Positions 15,372-22,460 of a stretch of 26,722 nt of DNA are shown here, one piece after another. The number at the start of each line of letters is the position of its first letter. Positions within the stretch are counted from its first letter, which is position 1. The translations under genes and the position numbers were made by a program. This stretch comes from an uncultured Rubrobacteraceae bacterium (lineage in GTDB: Bacteria; Actinomycetota; Rubrobacteria; Rubrobacterales; Rubrobacteraceae), in the NCBI GenBank assembly GCA_902806015.1, contig CADCUZ010000123.1, forward strand, positions 1-26,722. Reading direction: 5' to 3'. The notes below the pieces were generated by a model that saw only the letters and a program-made list of their open reading frames with translations, made no database searches and had not been told where the DNA came from.

Positions 15372-16913
15372 TTACGCCGTCTCCGGCTCGCGGCCCCGCT
15401 CGGTGGAGCGCTCGGTGGACCGGCCGCCGAGCATCGAGAGCCCCAGGTACACCAGCGCCGTCACCCCGAAGGTGAAGAAGAGACCGTAATTGTAGAGGCC
15501 CTCGACGAAGGTCGGGTTCTCGAAGACGCCCGCGAAGTTCGGGGTCGTGGCCGCTTTTATGAAGCCGGGGAGGACGGGGACCACGCCGACGAGCACCGCG
15601 ACGATCGCGCGCCAGTTCCAGCCGCCGGAGTAGGCGTAGCGGCCGTCGTGCTTGTAGAGGTCGGCGAGGTCGAGCTGGCGGCGGCGCACGATCCAGTAGT
15701 CCATGATCATGACGGCGCCTATGGCCCCGAGCAGGCTGCCGTAGCCGACCAACCAGGTAAAAATGTACGCCCCGGCCGTCTCGAGCAGCAGCCACGGGAA
15801 CGAGAGGACGCCGATGACGGCCGTGATCATGCCGCCCATCCTGAACGAGATGTACTTGGGCGCCAGGTTCGAGAAGTCGAAGGAGGGCGAGACGACGTTC
15901 GCCGCCATGTTCGTCGAGATCTGGGCTATCGCGATCACGAACATCGCGAGGATCAGGAGCGCCGGTATGTCACCGGTGAGCCGCGTGATGAGCACGACAG
16001 GGTCCCAGATGGCCTCGCCGAAGACGACCACGGTCGCCGCCGTCACCGCGATCCCGATAAAGGAGAAGGCCGTCATGGTGAGCGGGAGCCCTATGGCCTG
16101 CCCGATGATCTGGGAGCGCTGGCTCTGGGCGTAGCGCGTAAAGTCCGGGATGTTGAGGGAGAGCGTGATCCAGTAACCCACGTTCGCCGCAAGGGAGGGC
16201 CAGAAGAGAGCCCAGAAGGGGGCTCCGCCCTGCTGGAGCTGGGCGGAGCTGGAGAACACGTTGCCCACCCCGCCGCCCGCGACGAAGCCCCATATGAGGA
16301 GGGCGAGGCCCCCGCCGATAAGGAGCGGGGCGGAGAAGGACTCGAACCACTTCACCCCCTCGACACCGGTCAGGATGATCGCTACCTGTATCGCCCAGAA
16401 GACGAAAAAGGCCACAAAGGTGTGCCCGGCGACGTTCGCCCAGCCGCCCCAGGCGGCGGTTACGAGGGCGTCGAGGGCGGCACCGCCGAGCCAGGTCTGT
16501 ATCCCGAACCAGCCGCAGGCCACGAGCGCCCGCGCCATCGCCGCGAAGTTGGCCCCCCTCACCCCGAAGGAGGCCCGCACGAAGACCGGGAAGGGGACCC
16601 CGTACTTTGTCCCGGCGTGGGCGTTAAGCAGCATCGGGACGAGGACTATGAGGTTCCCCAAAGAGATGGTCAGGAGCGCCTGCCACCAGTTCATCCCGGC
16701 GGCCATCAGGCCCGAGGCCAGAAGGTAGGTGGTGATAACGATGGACATCCCGATCCAGAGCGCCGCGATGTTGTAGGTGGTCCATGTCCGCTCGTCGGGC
16801 CCGGTCGGCGCGAGGTCCTCGTTGTAGAGGCTGGAGGTGCTGACCTCGGCCTTTATCCGCGACAACTCCGCCCTGTCGCCCACGCCCAGATCCCGAAACT
16901 CTTCTCGCTCCAC
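15372..16913 (-). CDS. NCS1 nucleobase/hydantoin permease
   Basis: This 513-residue inner-membrane protein of the nucleobase:cation symporter-1 family imports uracil, hydantoins, allantoin or related compounds. Features: DERTWTTYNIAALWIGMSI, GTKYGVPFPVFVRASFGVRG, the substrate-site region ACGWFGIQTWLGG, and SLNIPDFTRYAQSQ, all typical for the family. About twelve membrane helices are evident, and the C-terminal tail is short and charged. GTG at 16913 is chosen over TTG at 16928 because GGAAGG sits seven bases before it. Two 15-bp direct repeats lie just upstream (16930-16963), so this and the downstream genes may have their own regulated promoter. Substrate is suggested to be uracil or hydantoin from the hydrolase and aminotransferase genes beside it. 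Confidence 0.93.
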   Translation of the reverse strand: MEREEFRDLGVGDRAELSRIKAEVSTSSLYNEDLAPTGPDERTWTTYNIAALWIGMSIVITTYLLASGLMAAGMNWWQALLTISLGNLIVLVPMLLNAHAGTKYGVPFPVFVRASFGVRGANFAAMARALVACGWFGIQTWLGGAALDALVTAAWGGWANVAGHTFVAFFVFWAIQVAIILTGVEGVKWFESFSAPLLIGGGLALLIWGFVAGGGVGNVFSSSAQLQQGGAPFWALFWPSLAANVGYWITLSLNIPDFTRYAQSQRSQIIGQAIGLPLTMTAFSFIGIAVTAATVVVFGEAIWDPVVLITRLTGDIPALLILAMFVIAIAQISTNMAANVVSPSFDFSNLAPKYISFRMGGMITAVIGVLSFPWLLLETAGAYIFTWLVGYGSLLGAIGAVMIMDYWIVRRRQLDLADLYKHDGRYAYSGGWNWRAIVAVLVGVVPVLPGFIKAATTPNFAGVFENPTFVEGLYNYGLFFTFGVTALVYLGLSMLGGRSTERSTERGREPETA

Positions 16914-16929
16914 GCCGCTCCCTTCCAAT

Positions 16930-16969
16930 AGGTTCTATAGGTATGGAAAGGTTCTATAGGTATAGAACC
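16930..16969. repeat. paired operator-like repeats before the NCS1 gene
   Basis: AGGTTCTATAGGTAT occurs twice, at 16930-16944 and 16949-16963, with 19-bp periodicity. The second copy is part of a perfect palindrome with nine-base arms GGTTCTATA and TATAGAACC and a two-base spacer (16950-16969). The first copy is a half-perfect version. AT-rich TATA sequences within it could serve as a -10. This fits two dimers of a regulator bound on one face of the DNA. It lies between the hydrolase stop and the NCS1 start. Confidence 0.75.
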
Positions 16970-18208
16970 CTATTTCGCCCACTCCATCGTCTTCTCCGTA
17001 AGCCGGTGCAGCGCCCGCACCGACAATTTCAGGTCTTCCTCCGGCGTGTCTTCGTCTTTGGTGTGGCTGAGGCCGCGCAGGCTCTTTACGAAGAGCATCA
17101 CCGTCGGCATGAGGCGGGCCATCTCGGCGGCGTCGTGCAGCGGGCCGCTGGGCAGGCGGTGGCAGACGCCGGCGACCTCGTTTACGGCATCGTCGGCCAG
17201 TTCGACGAGGTCCTTGTCGAAGGGGATGGGCTCTATCTGCCAGAGGCGTTCCCACTCTACCTCGCAGCCCTCTTCTTGCGCGACTTTGTCGCTCGCTTCT
17301 ATCGCCTTCGCCAGCATGTCGGCGAGCACGTCGGGGTCGAGGGCGCGCTGATCCAGAGACATTTCGCACCGGCCGTTGAACGCGGTCACTATAGCCGGGC
17401 TGACGTTCACGAAGCCCGTGGTGGCCCGCACGTCGTCCCGCCGCGCGGCGTCGTCCCTGAAGGCTATCGCCGACCGGGCGGCGACGATAAAGGCGTCGCG
17501 CCTCACGTCCATGGGCGTCGAGCCGGAGTGGGCGTGCTGGCCGGTGAAGCCGACGGCGTGCCGCTCGACGCCGAAGGTGCCGAGCACGACGCCCAAAGGC
17601 AGGCCCATCCTTTCGAGGACGGGGCCCTGCTCTATGTGGAGCTCCAGGTAGGCTGCGGCGTTCTCCAACTGCTTTCCGGCCTCGTTGGCCCGATCGAGGT
17701 CCACGCCGTGCTCGCGCAAGGCATCCGGGAGGGCCACGCCGTCCTTGTCCTTGAGGTTGCGGACGTCGTCCGGTTTCAACGCGCCGGCGGCGGAGCCCGA
17801 GCCGAAAAGGCTGCGGCCGAAGCGGGCGCCCTCCTCGTCGGCCCAGTCCACGAGGCGGAGGGTGACGGGTCGCCTCTGGGGGGCGAGGGCGCGCACCACC
17901 TCAAGGGCGGCCACGACGTTCAGGGCCCCGTCGAGCCAGCCGCCGTTGGGGACGGAGTCTATGTGGCCCCCGAGGATGACGGTTTTGTCTGAGTCACCGG
18001 GGGCGGTGGCCCAGAGGTTGCCGGCCTCGTCGGTCTCTACGTCGGTGATGCCGTCTACCTCATCGAGCCTCGCCCTGAGCCAGTCGCGGGCCTTCGCCCA
18101 CTCCTCCGTCCAGGCGACGCGACGGGCGCCCTCAGGGCCGCCGGTGAGCTCGGCGAGCTCCCTGAGCTCCTCCACGGCGCGGCCGGCATCCACCCCTTCG
18201 GCGGGCAC
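16970..18208 (-). CDS. M20-type Zn-dependent carbamoyl/allantoate hydrolase (beta-ureidopropionase-like)
   Basis: This 412-residue enzyme belongs to the HydC/AmaB/AllC group of M20 amidohydrolases, which release ammonia and CO2 from N-carbamoyl amino acids, ureidopropionate or allantoate. Metal ligands are visible: His82 and Asp93 in GGHIDSVPNGGWLDG, Glu125-Glu126 in WADEEGARFG, the HIEQGP motif, and the C-terminal HDAAEMARL histidine. The dimerisation lid includes FTGQHAHSGSTPMDVRRDA. With the neighbouring aminotransferase and permease it most likely acts on N-carbamoyl-beta-alanine or an N-carbamoyl amino acid; allantoate is an alternative. The GTG at 18208 overlaps the aminotransferase stop by one base. 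Another GTG five codons on is possible. Its stop touches the palindrome before the NCS1 gene. Confidence 0.9.
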   Translation of the reverse strand: MPAEGVDAGRAVEELRELAELTGGPEGARRVAWTEEWAKARDWLRARLDEVDGITDVETDEAGNLWATAPGDSDKTVILGGHIDSVPNGGWLDGALNVVAALEVVRALAPQRRPVTLRLVDWADEEGARFGRSLFGSGSAAGALKPDDVRNLKDKDGVALPDALREHGVDLDRANEAGKQLENAAAYLELHIEQGPVLERMGLPLGVVLGTFGVERHAVGFTGQHAHSGSTPMDVRRDAFIVAARSAIAFRDDAARRDDVRATTGFVNVSPAIVTAFNGRCEMSLDQRALDPDVLADMLAKAIEASDKVAQEEGCEVEWERLWQIEPIPFDKDLVELADDAVNEVAGVCHRLPSGPLHDAAEMARLMPTVMLFVKSLRGLSHTKDEDTPEEDLKLSVRALHRLTEKTMEWAK

Positions 18209-19527
18209 TAGCCGACCTTCGCCGCTTCGCCGGTGACGGCCAGGGCCTCCTCGAAGGCGTCGGCGGCCTGCTCGGCGGCCTCGCGGGTGATGGTAAGGGG
18301 CGGGGAGACGCGGACGGCGTTGGCGCCGATGCCGCCCTTGCCGACGAGGACGCCGCGCTCTTTGCAGGCCTGCAGGAAGCGGACGGCGGCGGGCGGGTTC
18401 GGCCCGCCGTCTGGGCCTACCATCTCTAAGGCCAGCATCAGGCCACGCCCGCGCACCTCGCCGACCACGGGGCTCCCCTTCGCCATGCGCACGAGGCGGT
18501 CCTTCAGGTAGCCGCCGACCTCGTCGGCGTTCTTTTGGAGGTCGTTATCCAGGATAAAGTTCAGGTTGGCCAGGGCGCCGGCGGTGGAGACGTGGTTGCC
18601 GCCGAAGGTTGCGAGGTGGAGCTTGCCTGAGATGGAGTCTATGATCTCGGCGCGGCCCATCACGGCGCCGATGGCGAGGCCGTTGCCCAGGCCCTTGGCC
18701 ATCGTGATCATGTCGGGCTCGATCCCGGACTCCCCGATGCCCCAGAAGTGGCTGCCGGTCCGCCCGAAAGCCGTCTGGACCTCGTCGGAGATGTACAGGA
18801 TGCCGGTCTCGTCCAGGACCTCCTTTACCCCCCTTATGTACTGCGGCGGCAGCTCTATGAACCCGCCGACGCCCTGCACGGGTTCGGCTATAAGGGCCGC
18901 GACGTGACCCGTCGTCGCGGTCCGGATAAGGTTGCGCAGGTCGTCGGCGCAGGCGCGGGCGAACTCGGGGTCGTCCCTCTCGTAGCGGCCGTAGAGCGAG
19001 GAGTAGGAGTGGTGGGGCGGCATCGCGTAGGTCACGTCCAGGGCGGAGCGGCTCGTCGGGCGCCAGGTGCTCTGGCCGGTTATGCCCATCGTGCCGAAGG
19101 AGCCGCCGTGGTAGGAGCCGCGCATCGCGAGGACCTCGCTCGAGCGGCGGTGCTGCGTCGCGAAGAGCAGCGCCGCCTCGTTTGCCTCGCTCCCGCTGCT
19201 GACGAAAAAGACCTTCTGGTCGCCCGAGATTGGGGAGAGTTCTATGAGCTTCTCCGCGAGCTTGACCTGGTTCTCTATGAGGTAGAGCGTGGAGGAGTGC
19301 AGGATCTTGCCTGCCTGCTCCCGCACGGCCTCGACGATCTCCGGGATGTTGTGGCCGCTGATCGTCGTGACGATACCGCCGAAAAAGTCCAGGTACTCGT
19401 TGCCCTCGGAGTCCCACACCCTGAAGCCCTCGCCGTGGGAGAGCTCTATCGGGTCGTCGTAGTAGAGCGCTACCCACTCGGGGATAACGGCCTTGTGCCT
19501 CTTGAGTAGCTCGTTCGGGTTCGTCAT
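18208..19527 (-). CDS. class III aminotransferase (beta-alanine/aminoisobutyrate type)
   Basis: This 439-residue PLP enzyme is of the AGXT2-like group, which moves the amino group of beta-alanine or 3-aminoisobutyrate to pyruvate or glyoxylate. Motifs: FGGIVTTISGHNIPEIVEA, the phosphate-binding FFVSSGSEANEAALLFA, ISDEVQTAFGRTG (aspartate holding the PLP ring), the Schiff-base lysine in DMITMAKGLGNGLAIGAV, and ATFGGNHVSTAGALA. Length is normal. ATG at 19527 has GGAGG seven bases before it, and it overlaps the stop of the broken dihydropyrimidinase (ATGA). Together with the hydrolase it would turn carbamoyl-beta-alanine into malonate semialdehyde. Substrate assignment is by context; glutamate-type class III enzymes share the motifs. 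Confidence 0.92.
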   Translation of the reverse strand: MTNPNELLKRHKAVIPEWVALYYDDPIELSHGEGFRVWDSEGNEYLDFFGGIVTTISGHNIPEIVEAVREQAGKILHSSTLYLIENQVKLAEKLIELSPISGDQKVFFVSSGSEANEAALLFATQHRRSSEVLAMRGSYHGGSFGTMGITGQSTWRPTSRSALDVTYAMPPHHSYSSLYGRYERDDPEFARACADDLRNLIRTATTGHVAALIAEPVQGVGGFIELPPQYIRGVKEVLDETGILYISDEVQTAFGRTGSHFWGIGESGIEPDMITMAKGLGNGLAIGAVMGRAEIIDSISGKLHLATFGGNHVSTAGALANLNFILDNDLQKNADEVGGYLKDRLVRMAKGSPVVGEVRGRGLMLALEMVGPDGGPNPPAAVRFLQACKERGVLVGKGGIGANAVRVSPPLTITREAAEQAADAFEEALAVTGEAAKVG

Positions 19528-20076
19528 ACCCGGGCCTCCAATCCTTTTGTCGCGACAAACTTTCGCTCCACGCAGCGGCCCGAGCCCCGCTCGCCTACCA
19601 CGCCTACCACCTCGCCGTCCCTGTAGACGGGGTTTCCGCGCACGTACACCGCCGCCGGCCCGCCGGTGAAGAACGACCTGGCCTCGTAGGGGTGTAGTCC
19701 ACGTTGCCGTGGCGGTTGTCCACGGTCGCCGTCTTCGAGAGCTCCGGGTCCCAGGCGTCGTAGGCGCCGGCGAGGGTACCGCCCTCCTCCTGAAAGGCGA
19801 AATCTATAAGCATGGTCGTGCCGCCGGCCGCCGCGGCCCCCGTGCCGGTGGCCCAGTCATCGGCCGTGACGGTGGCGCCGAAGGGCATGTCCATGTGGGT
19901 GTGGGCGTCGATAAGGCCCGGCATGACGAGCTTGCCGGCGTCCTCGACGGTCTCGGCGCTGTCCGCGTCGAGGTTCGTGCCGACGGCGGCCACCTTCTCG
20001 TCTTCTACGAGCACGGCTGCGGGGTAGCTGCCTTCGGCGGTCACGACCGTTCCCCAGCAAAAAGCAGCTTGCTCAT
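19524..20076 (-). pseudogene. dihydropyrimidinase/hydantoinase with internal deletion and two frameshifts
   Basis: The ATG at 20076 has GAGAGGAG upstream and begins SKLLFAG. A missing G in a G run (about 20052-20055) shifts the frame; the next frame continues VVTAEGSYPAAVLVEDEKV and MPGLIDAHTHMDMPFGA, with the metal-binding HTH of the amidohydrolase barrel, then AAAGGTTMLIDFAF. Near 19750 the protein jumps from GAYDAW to DPELSKTATVDNRHGNVDYT, which in intact family members is about 300 residues later; the catalytic centre (carboxylated lysine, other histidines, aspartate) is gone. A second one-base loss in a C run (about 19689-19692) precedes the expected tail (ARSFFTGGPAAVYVRGNPVY) and a stop that overlaps the aminotransferase ATG. 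Confidence 0.9.
19546..19559. promoter_or_regulatory. 14-bp perfect palindrome before the aminotransferase gene
   Basis: TTTGTCGCGACAAA is a perfect dyad lying in the last codons of the broken hydantoinase, about 20 bases before the aminotransferase ATG. It may be an operator or chance; the centre CGCG is common in high-GC DNA, but the flanking A/T pairs are not. Confidence 0.3.
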
Positions 20077-20145
20077 GGTGCTCTCCTCTCCCTCGCAGCC
20101 GCGTGTTTGCCTACTGTCGCACAACCCGCGCGCGCCCGTCAATCT

Positions 20146-20718
20146 CTACGGGGCCGCGGCGGCGGACGGACCGCCGGTCTTTCCCTGTCCGGAGGGCCGC
20201 ACGAACCGTCCCACCGGCCCGGACGCCACCTCTCCGCCGTCGAAGACTACGCTCCGCGAACCAGTGTGCGGACGACGCTGCCCTCAAGACGCGCCTCAAA
20301 TATGGGCTTTGCCTGTGCCGGCAAAAGAGGTCGTCAGACTCGAGAATCTGGTCTCGGCCGAGGTCCGCTAGGGCGAGGCCGAAGGAGTCGTCGGCGTCTT
20401 CGTCTTCGGCGGGGCCGGCGAGGGTCCGAGTCGACAATCGGAGGGTGCCGGAGAGGAAATGGTCCTAGAGCGCATCCCGCTCGGCCCGCGGGCGCGGGGT
20501 GCGCTTGGCGACGGCGCCGAGCGTTTCCAGGTCTCGCTCCATCATGACCGGGTACTGCGGGCAGGTCTCGCAGGTCGAGTCCACGCGGCGCCGTCTGGCC
20601 TCATCCACCGGACCACCCCGCGGCCGGCGCTTACGCGGACGACGTGCAACGCGCATCCCATCTCGTGCGCGAACATGACGGCCCGACCTGCGGCTTCGGG
20701 CTCGGCGACAATGTGGCG
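20146..20718 (-). pseudogene. second decayed hydantoinase/allantoinase-family gene
   Basis: Minus-strand frames assemble into the middle and C-terminus of a dihydropyrimidinase/allantoinase-type amidohydrolase. Reading down: EPEAAGRAVMFAHEMGCALH, a frameshift near 20600, then TCETCPQYPVMMERDLETLG (family motif ETCPQYL) and AVAKRTPRPRAERDAL, with a TAG at 20465-20467 in place of the usual tryptophan codon. After a deletion comes ALADLGRDQILESDDLF, then RHRQSPYLRRV, a frameshift near 20245, then VVFDGGEVASGPVGRFVRP, a normal C-terminal tail. The N-terminal metal-binding domain is not recognisable; 20720-20943 holds nothing I can identify. This is a separate gene from the truncated one at 19524-20076, since it has its own C-terminus. 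Confidence 0.75.
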
Positions 20719-20943
20719 ATAGCAGTCCGCACCGTCCTATTTCCGGCTGTCGTGTTGGGCAGGTGGAACTTTGTGGCTGCCCCGCCCTTCGCCTCGAATG
20801 GAATAATACGGTGCCTTAGCCGCGGCACCCCGGGGAATCGACGGAGCACGGCCAGAAGGCCGAGATGGAGAGGGCCGCTTTCGGGTTCACAGCGTTCTTG
20901 AGGTCACCCAGCGGGTACGGCCTTCGGGGTCGCCCGGCCTCGG

Positions 20944-21717
20944 CTAGGCGCGGAATCCGAGGCAGCGCGAGATCTCCGCCGCGGCCTCGACGGTAAGCCC
21001 GCCGACCTCCTCGAACGACTCCTTAGGTAGCCGGAAAGCAGGTCCCGACACGCTCACGGCGGCCACGACGGCGCCTTCCGCGCAACGAATCGGCGCCGCG
21101 ACCGCGTTGAGCCCGTCCTCCAGCTCCTCTACGGTGCACCAGTAGCCTTTGTCCCTACTGGCGCGTAGCTCCTCTTGGATGGCCGCGGGCTTCGTGACGG
21201 TGTTCTCGGTGTAGCGCTGCAGCTGCCTTCTGAGCAGGCGGCGTCGCTGGTCCTCACGCATGTGGTGCAGGAAGAGCTTGCCCGCCGCCGTGGCGTGCAG
21301 GGGCGTGTGCTGGCCCTCCCAACTCACGCTCAACGCAGAAGACCCCGAATTGCTCTGGTAGATGATGACGCCCTCGTCACCCTCCAGGACGGCGACGGTG
21401 ACCGTCTCCAGCGTCCGTTCGGCCAGCCGGTCGCAGACAGGCCGGGAGCAACGCGCGACGTCCAGATCCGCCGTCACCGAGCTAGCAAGCGCGACCAGGC
21501 CGAAACCTAGTCGGTACTTCTCGGTCGCGGCGTCCTGCTCGACCAACCCCCGGTCCCTCAGCGTCGTAAGCAGGCGGTAGGCGGTGGACTTGTGGATCTC
21601 GAGCTCCTTGGACACCTCCGTCACGCCGGACCATCCCCGGCGCGATAAGAGCTCCATCACGGTGATCGCCCTATCCACCGATTGGACTAAGGCGTTCCTG
21701 CGGTTAGCGGTCTCCAT
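20944..21717 (-). CDS. IclR family transcriptional regulator
   Basis: This 257-residue protein has an N-terminal winged helix-turn-helix (about residues 8-70: ALVQSVDRAITVMELLSRRG, then VTEVSKELEIHKSTAYRLLT with the recognition helix) and a C-terminal effector domain (about 80-255) that includes GQHTPLHATAAGKLFLHHM and VEELEDGLNAVAAPIR. IclR proteins bind small catabolites and control nearby breakdown genes. It is transcribed toward the hydantoinase remnants and the aminotransferase operon, whose regulator it may be. The ATG at 21717 has no ribosome binding site, and a TAGAAT is only eight bases upstream, which suggests a leaderless message. The gene is intact although its neighbours on both sides are decayed. 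Confidence 0.93.
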   Translation of the reverse strand: METANRRNALVQSVDRAITVMELLSRRGWSGVTEVSKELEIHKSTAYRLLTTLRDRGLVEQDAATEKYRLGFGLVALASSVTADLDVARCSRPVCDRLAERTLETVTVAVLEGDEGVIIYQSNSGSSALSVSWEGQHTPLHATAAGKLFLHHMREDQRRRLLRRQLQRYTENTVTKPAAIQEELRASRDKGYWCTVEELEDGLNAVAAPIRCAEGAVVAAVSVSGPAFRLPKESFEEVGGLTVEAAAEISRCLGFRA

Positions 21718-21725
21718 GGCGGATT

Positions 21726-21731
21726 ATTCTA
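21726..21731 (-). promoter_or_regulatory. -10 element implying a leaderless iclR-type transcript
   Basis: TAGAAT on the minus strand ends eight bases before the ATG, so the predicted transcript would begin at or within about two bases of the start codon. No ribosome binding site is present, which agrees. The -35 region is not clear. Confidence 0.45.
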
Positions 21732-21849
21732 CACTGCGTTCCGCGGCCGGACCCGACCCGACCGCGGGGGTAAGCGTGCCGTCTTCCACATGGAGAAACC
21801 GGCCCGAGACCACGCGGGGAGCCTCGCCCCGTCCACGTTGGGTGCGCCG

Positions 21850-22280
21850 CGGCCGCCCAACACATCCCCGGCGTCCAGCGCGGGCCGGCTACCAGAACGG
21901 TCGGACGTCAGGCACCCGCGGAAAAGAGCGACGCTGGCCGTTCTGCTCGTGAGCGTGTCCGTCGGTGCTCCCCGGCCAGGAAGCCTCTCGCGGCGTCGCG
22001 CCTCTTTGTCATCGCGCGAAGTCCGGTGGGCATCGAGCACGCGACCGTAGGCCGCCGCGTCGGCCCGCGCGAGGACGACGACCTCGCCCCTGAGCCCGTC
22101 GGCCCTGCCGACGAGCTCGTCGGCGTCGGCGAGGTAGCCCCGTCGAGGAGCGGGCGGCCATGGCCGTCAGGCCGCGGCGAAGGCCACGCTCACGGCCGCA
22201 GAGGCGCCCCCGCCGGGGGCGGGTTCGCGGGATGCGACCAGATCCAGAAAGCGGCCGAGCGGCTGCTCTAGATAAGCCGG
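21850..22280 (-). pseudogene. decayed cyclodeaminase/cyclohydrolase gene
   Basis: Minus-strand reading gives PAYLEQPLGRFLDLVASREP, APGGGASAAVSVAFAAA, then TGA. This is the start of the cyclodeaminase/methenyltetrahydrofolate cyclohydrolase (FTCD_C) family, marked by the conserved REPAPGGG. A shifted frame continues LTAMAARSSTG, then another shift gives YLADADELVGRADGLRGEVV and ARADAAAYGRVLDAHRTSRD, also matching the family, before the similarity fades near 21900. The stop and at least two frameshifts, with the C-terminal helices lost, mark it as dead. Bases 21732-21850 and 22281-22394 hold nothing else that I can recognise. Confidence 0.72.
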
Positions 22281-22394
22281 CCCCGAGTCGGGTCTAGTAG
22301 CCAAGGTTACCCACCGGCGGGTTCCCGGACGGCTTGTGGCCGCGCCCTCACGAGAGGCCCGATATCGGAGTCAAGGCGAGCGCCATCCCGTTGT

Positions 22395-22433
22395 GCAGAC
22401 CCTCCAGCGACCGCCGGGGTAATCCCGGTCTGC
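22395..22433 (-). terminator. nested hairpin after the aldehyde dehydrogenase gene
   Basis: Seven-base arms GCAGACC and GGTCTGC enclose an inner stem CCGGG/CCCGG with a five-base loop. It lies 28 bases past the aldehyde dehydrogenase stop and there is no T run. Position and nested pairing suggest a transcription end, but the form is not canonical. Confidence 0.4.
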
Positions 22434-22460
22434 GGCGCGTGGAGGGCGTCCTGTCTCACG

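Noticed and set aside
22026..22271. An 81-codon plus-strand ORF upstream of the IclR gene
   Set aside because: It is the complement of the cyclodeaminase remnant, which explains the sequence better.
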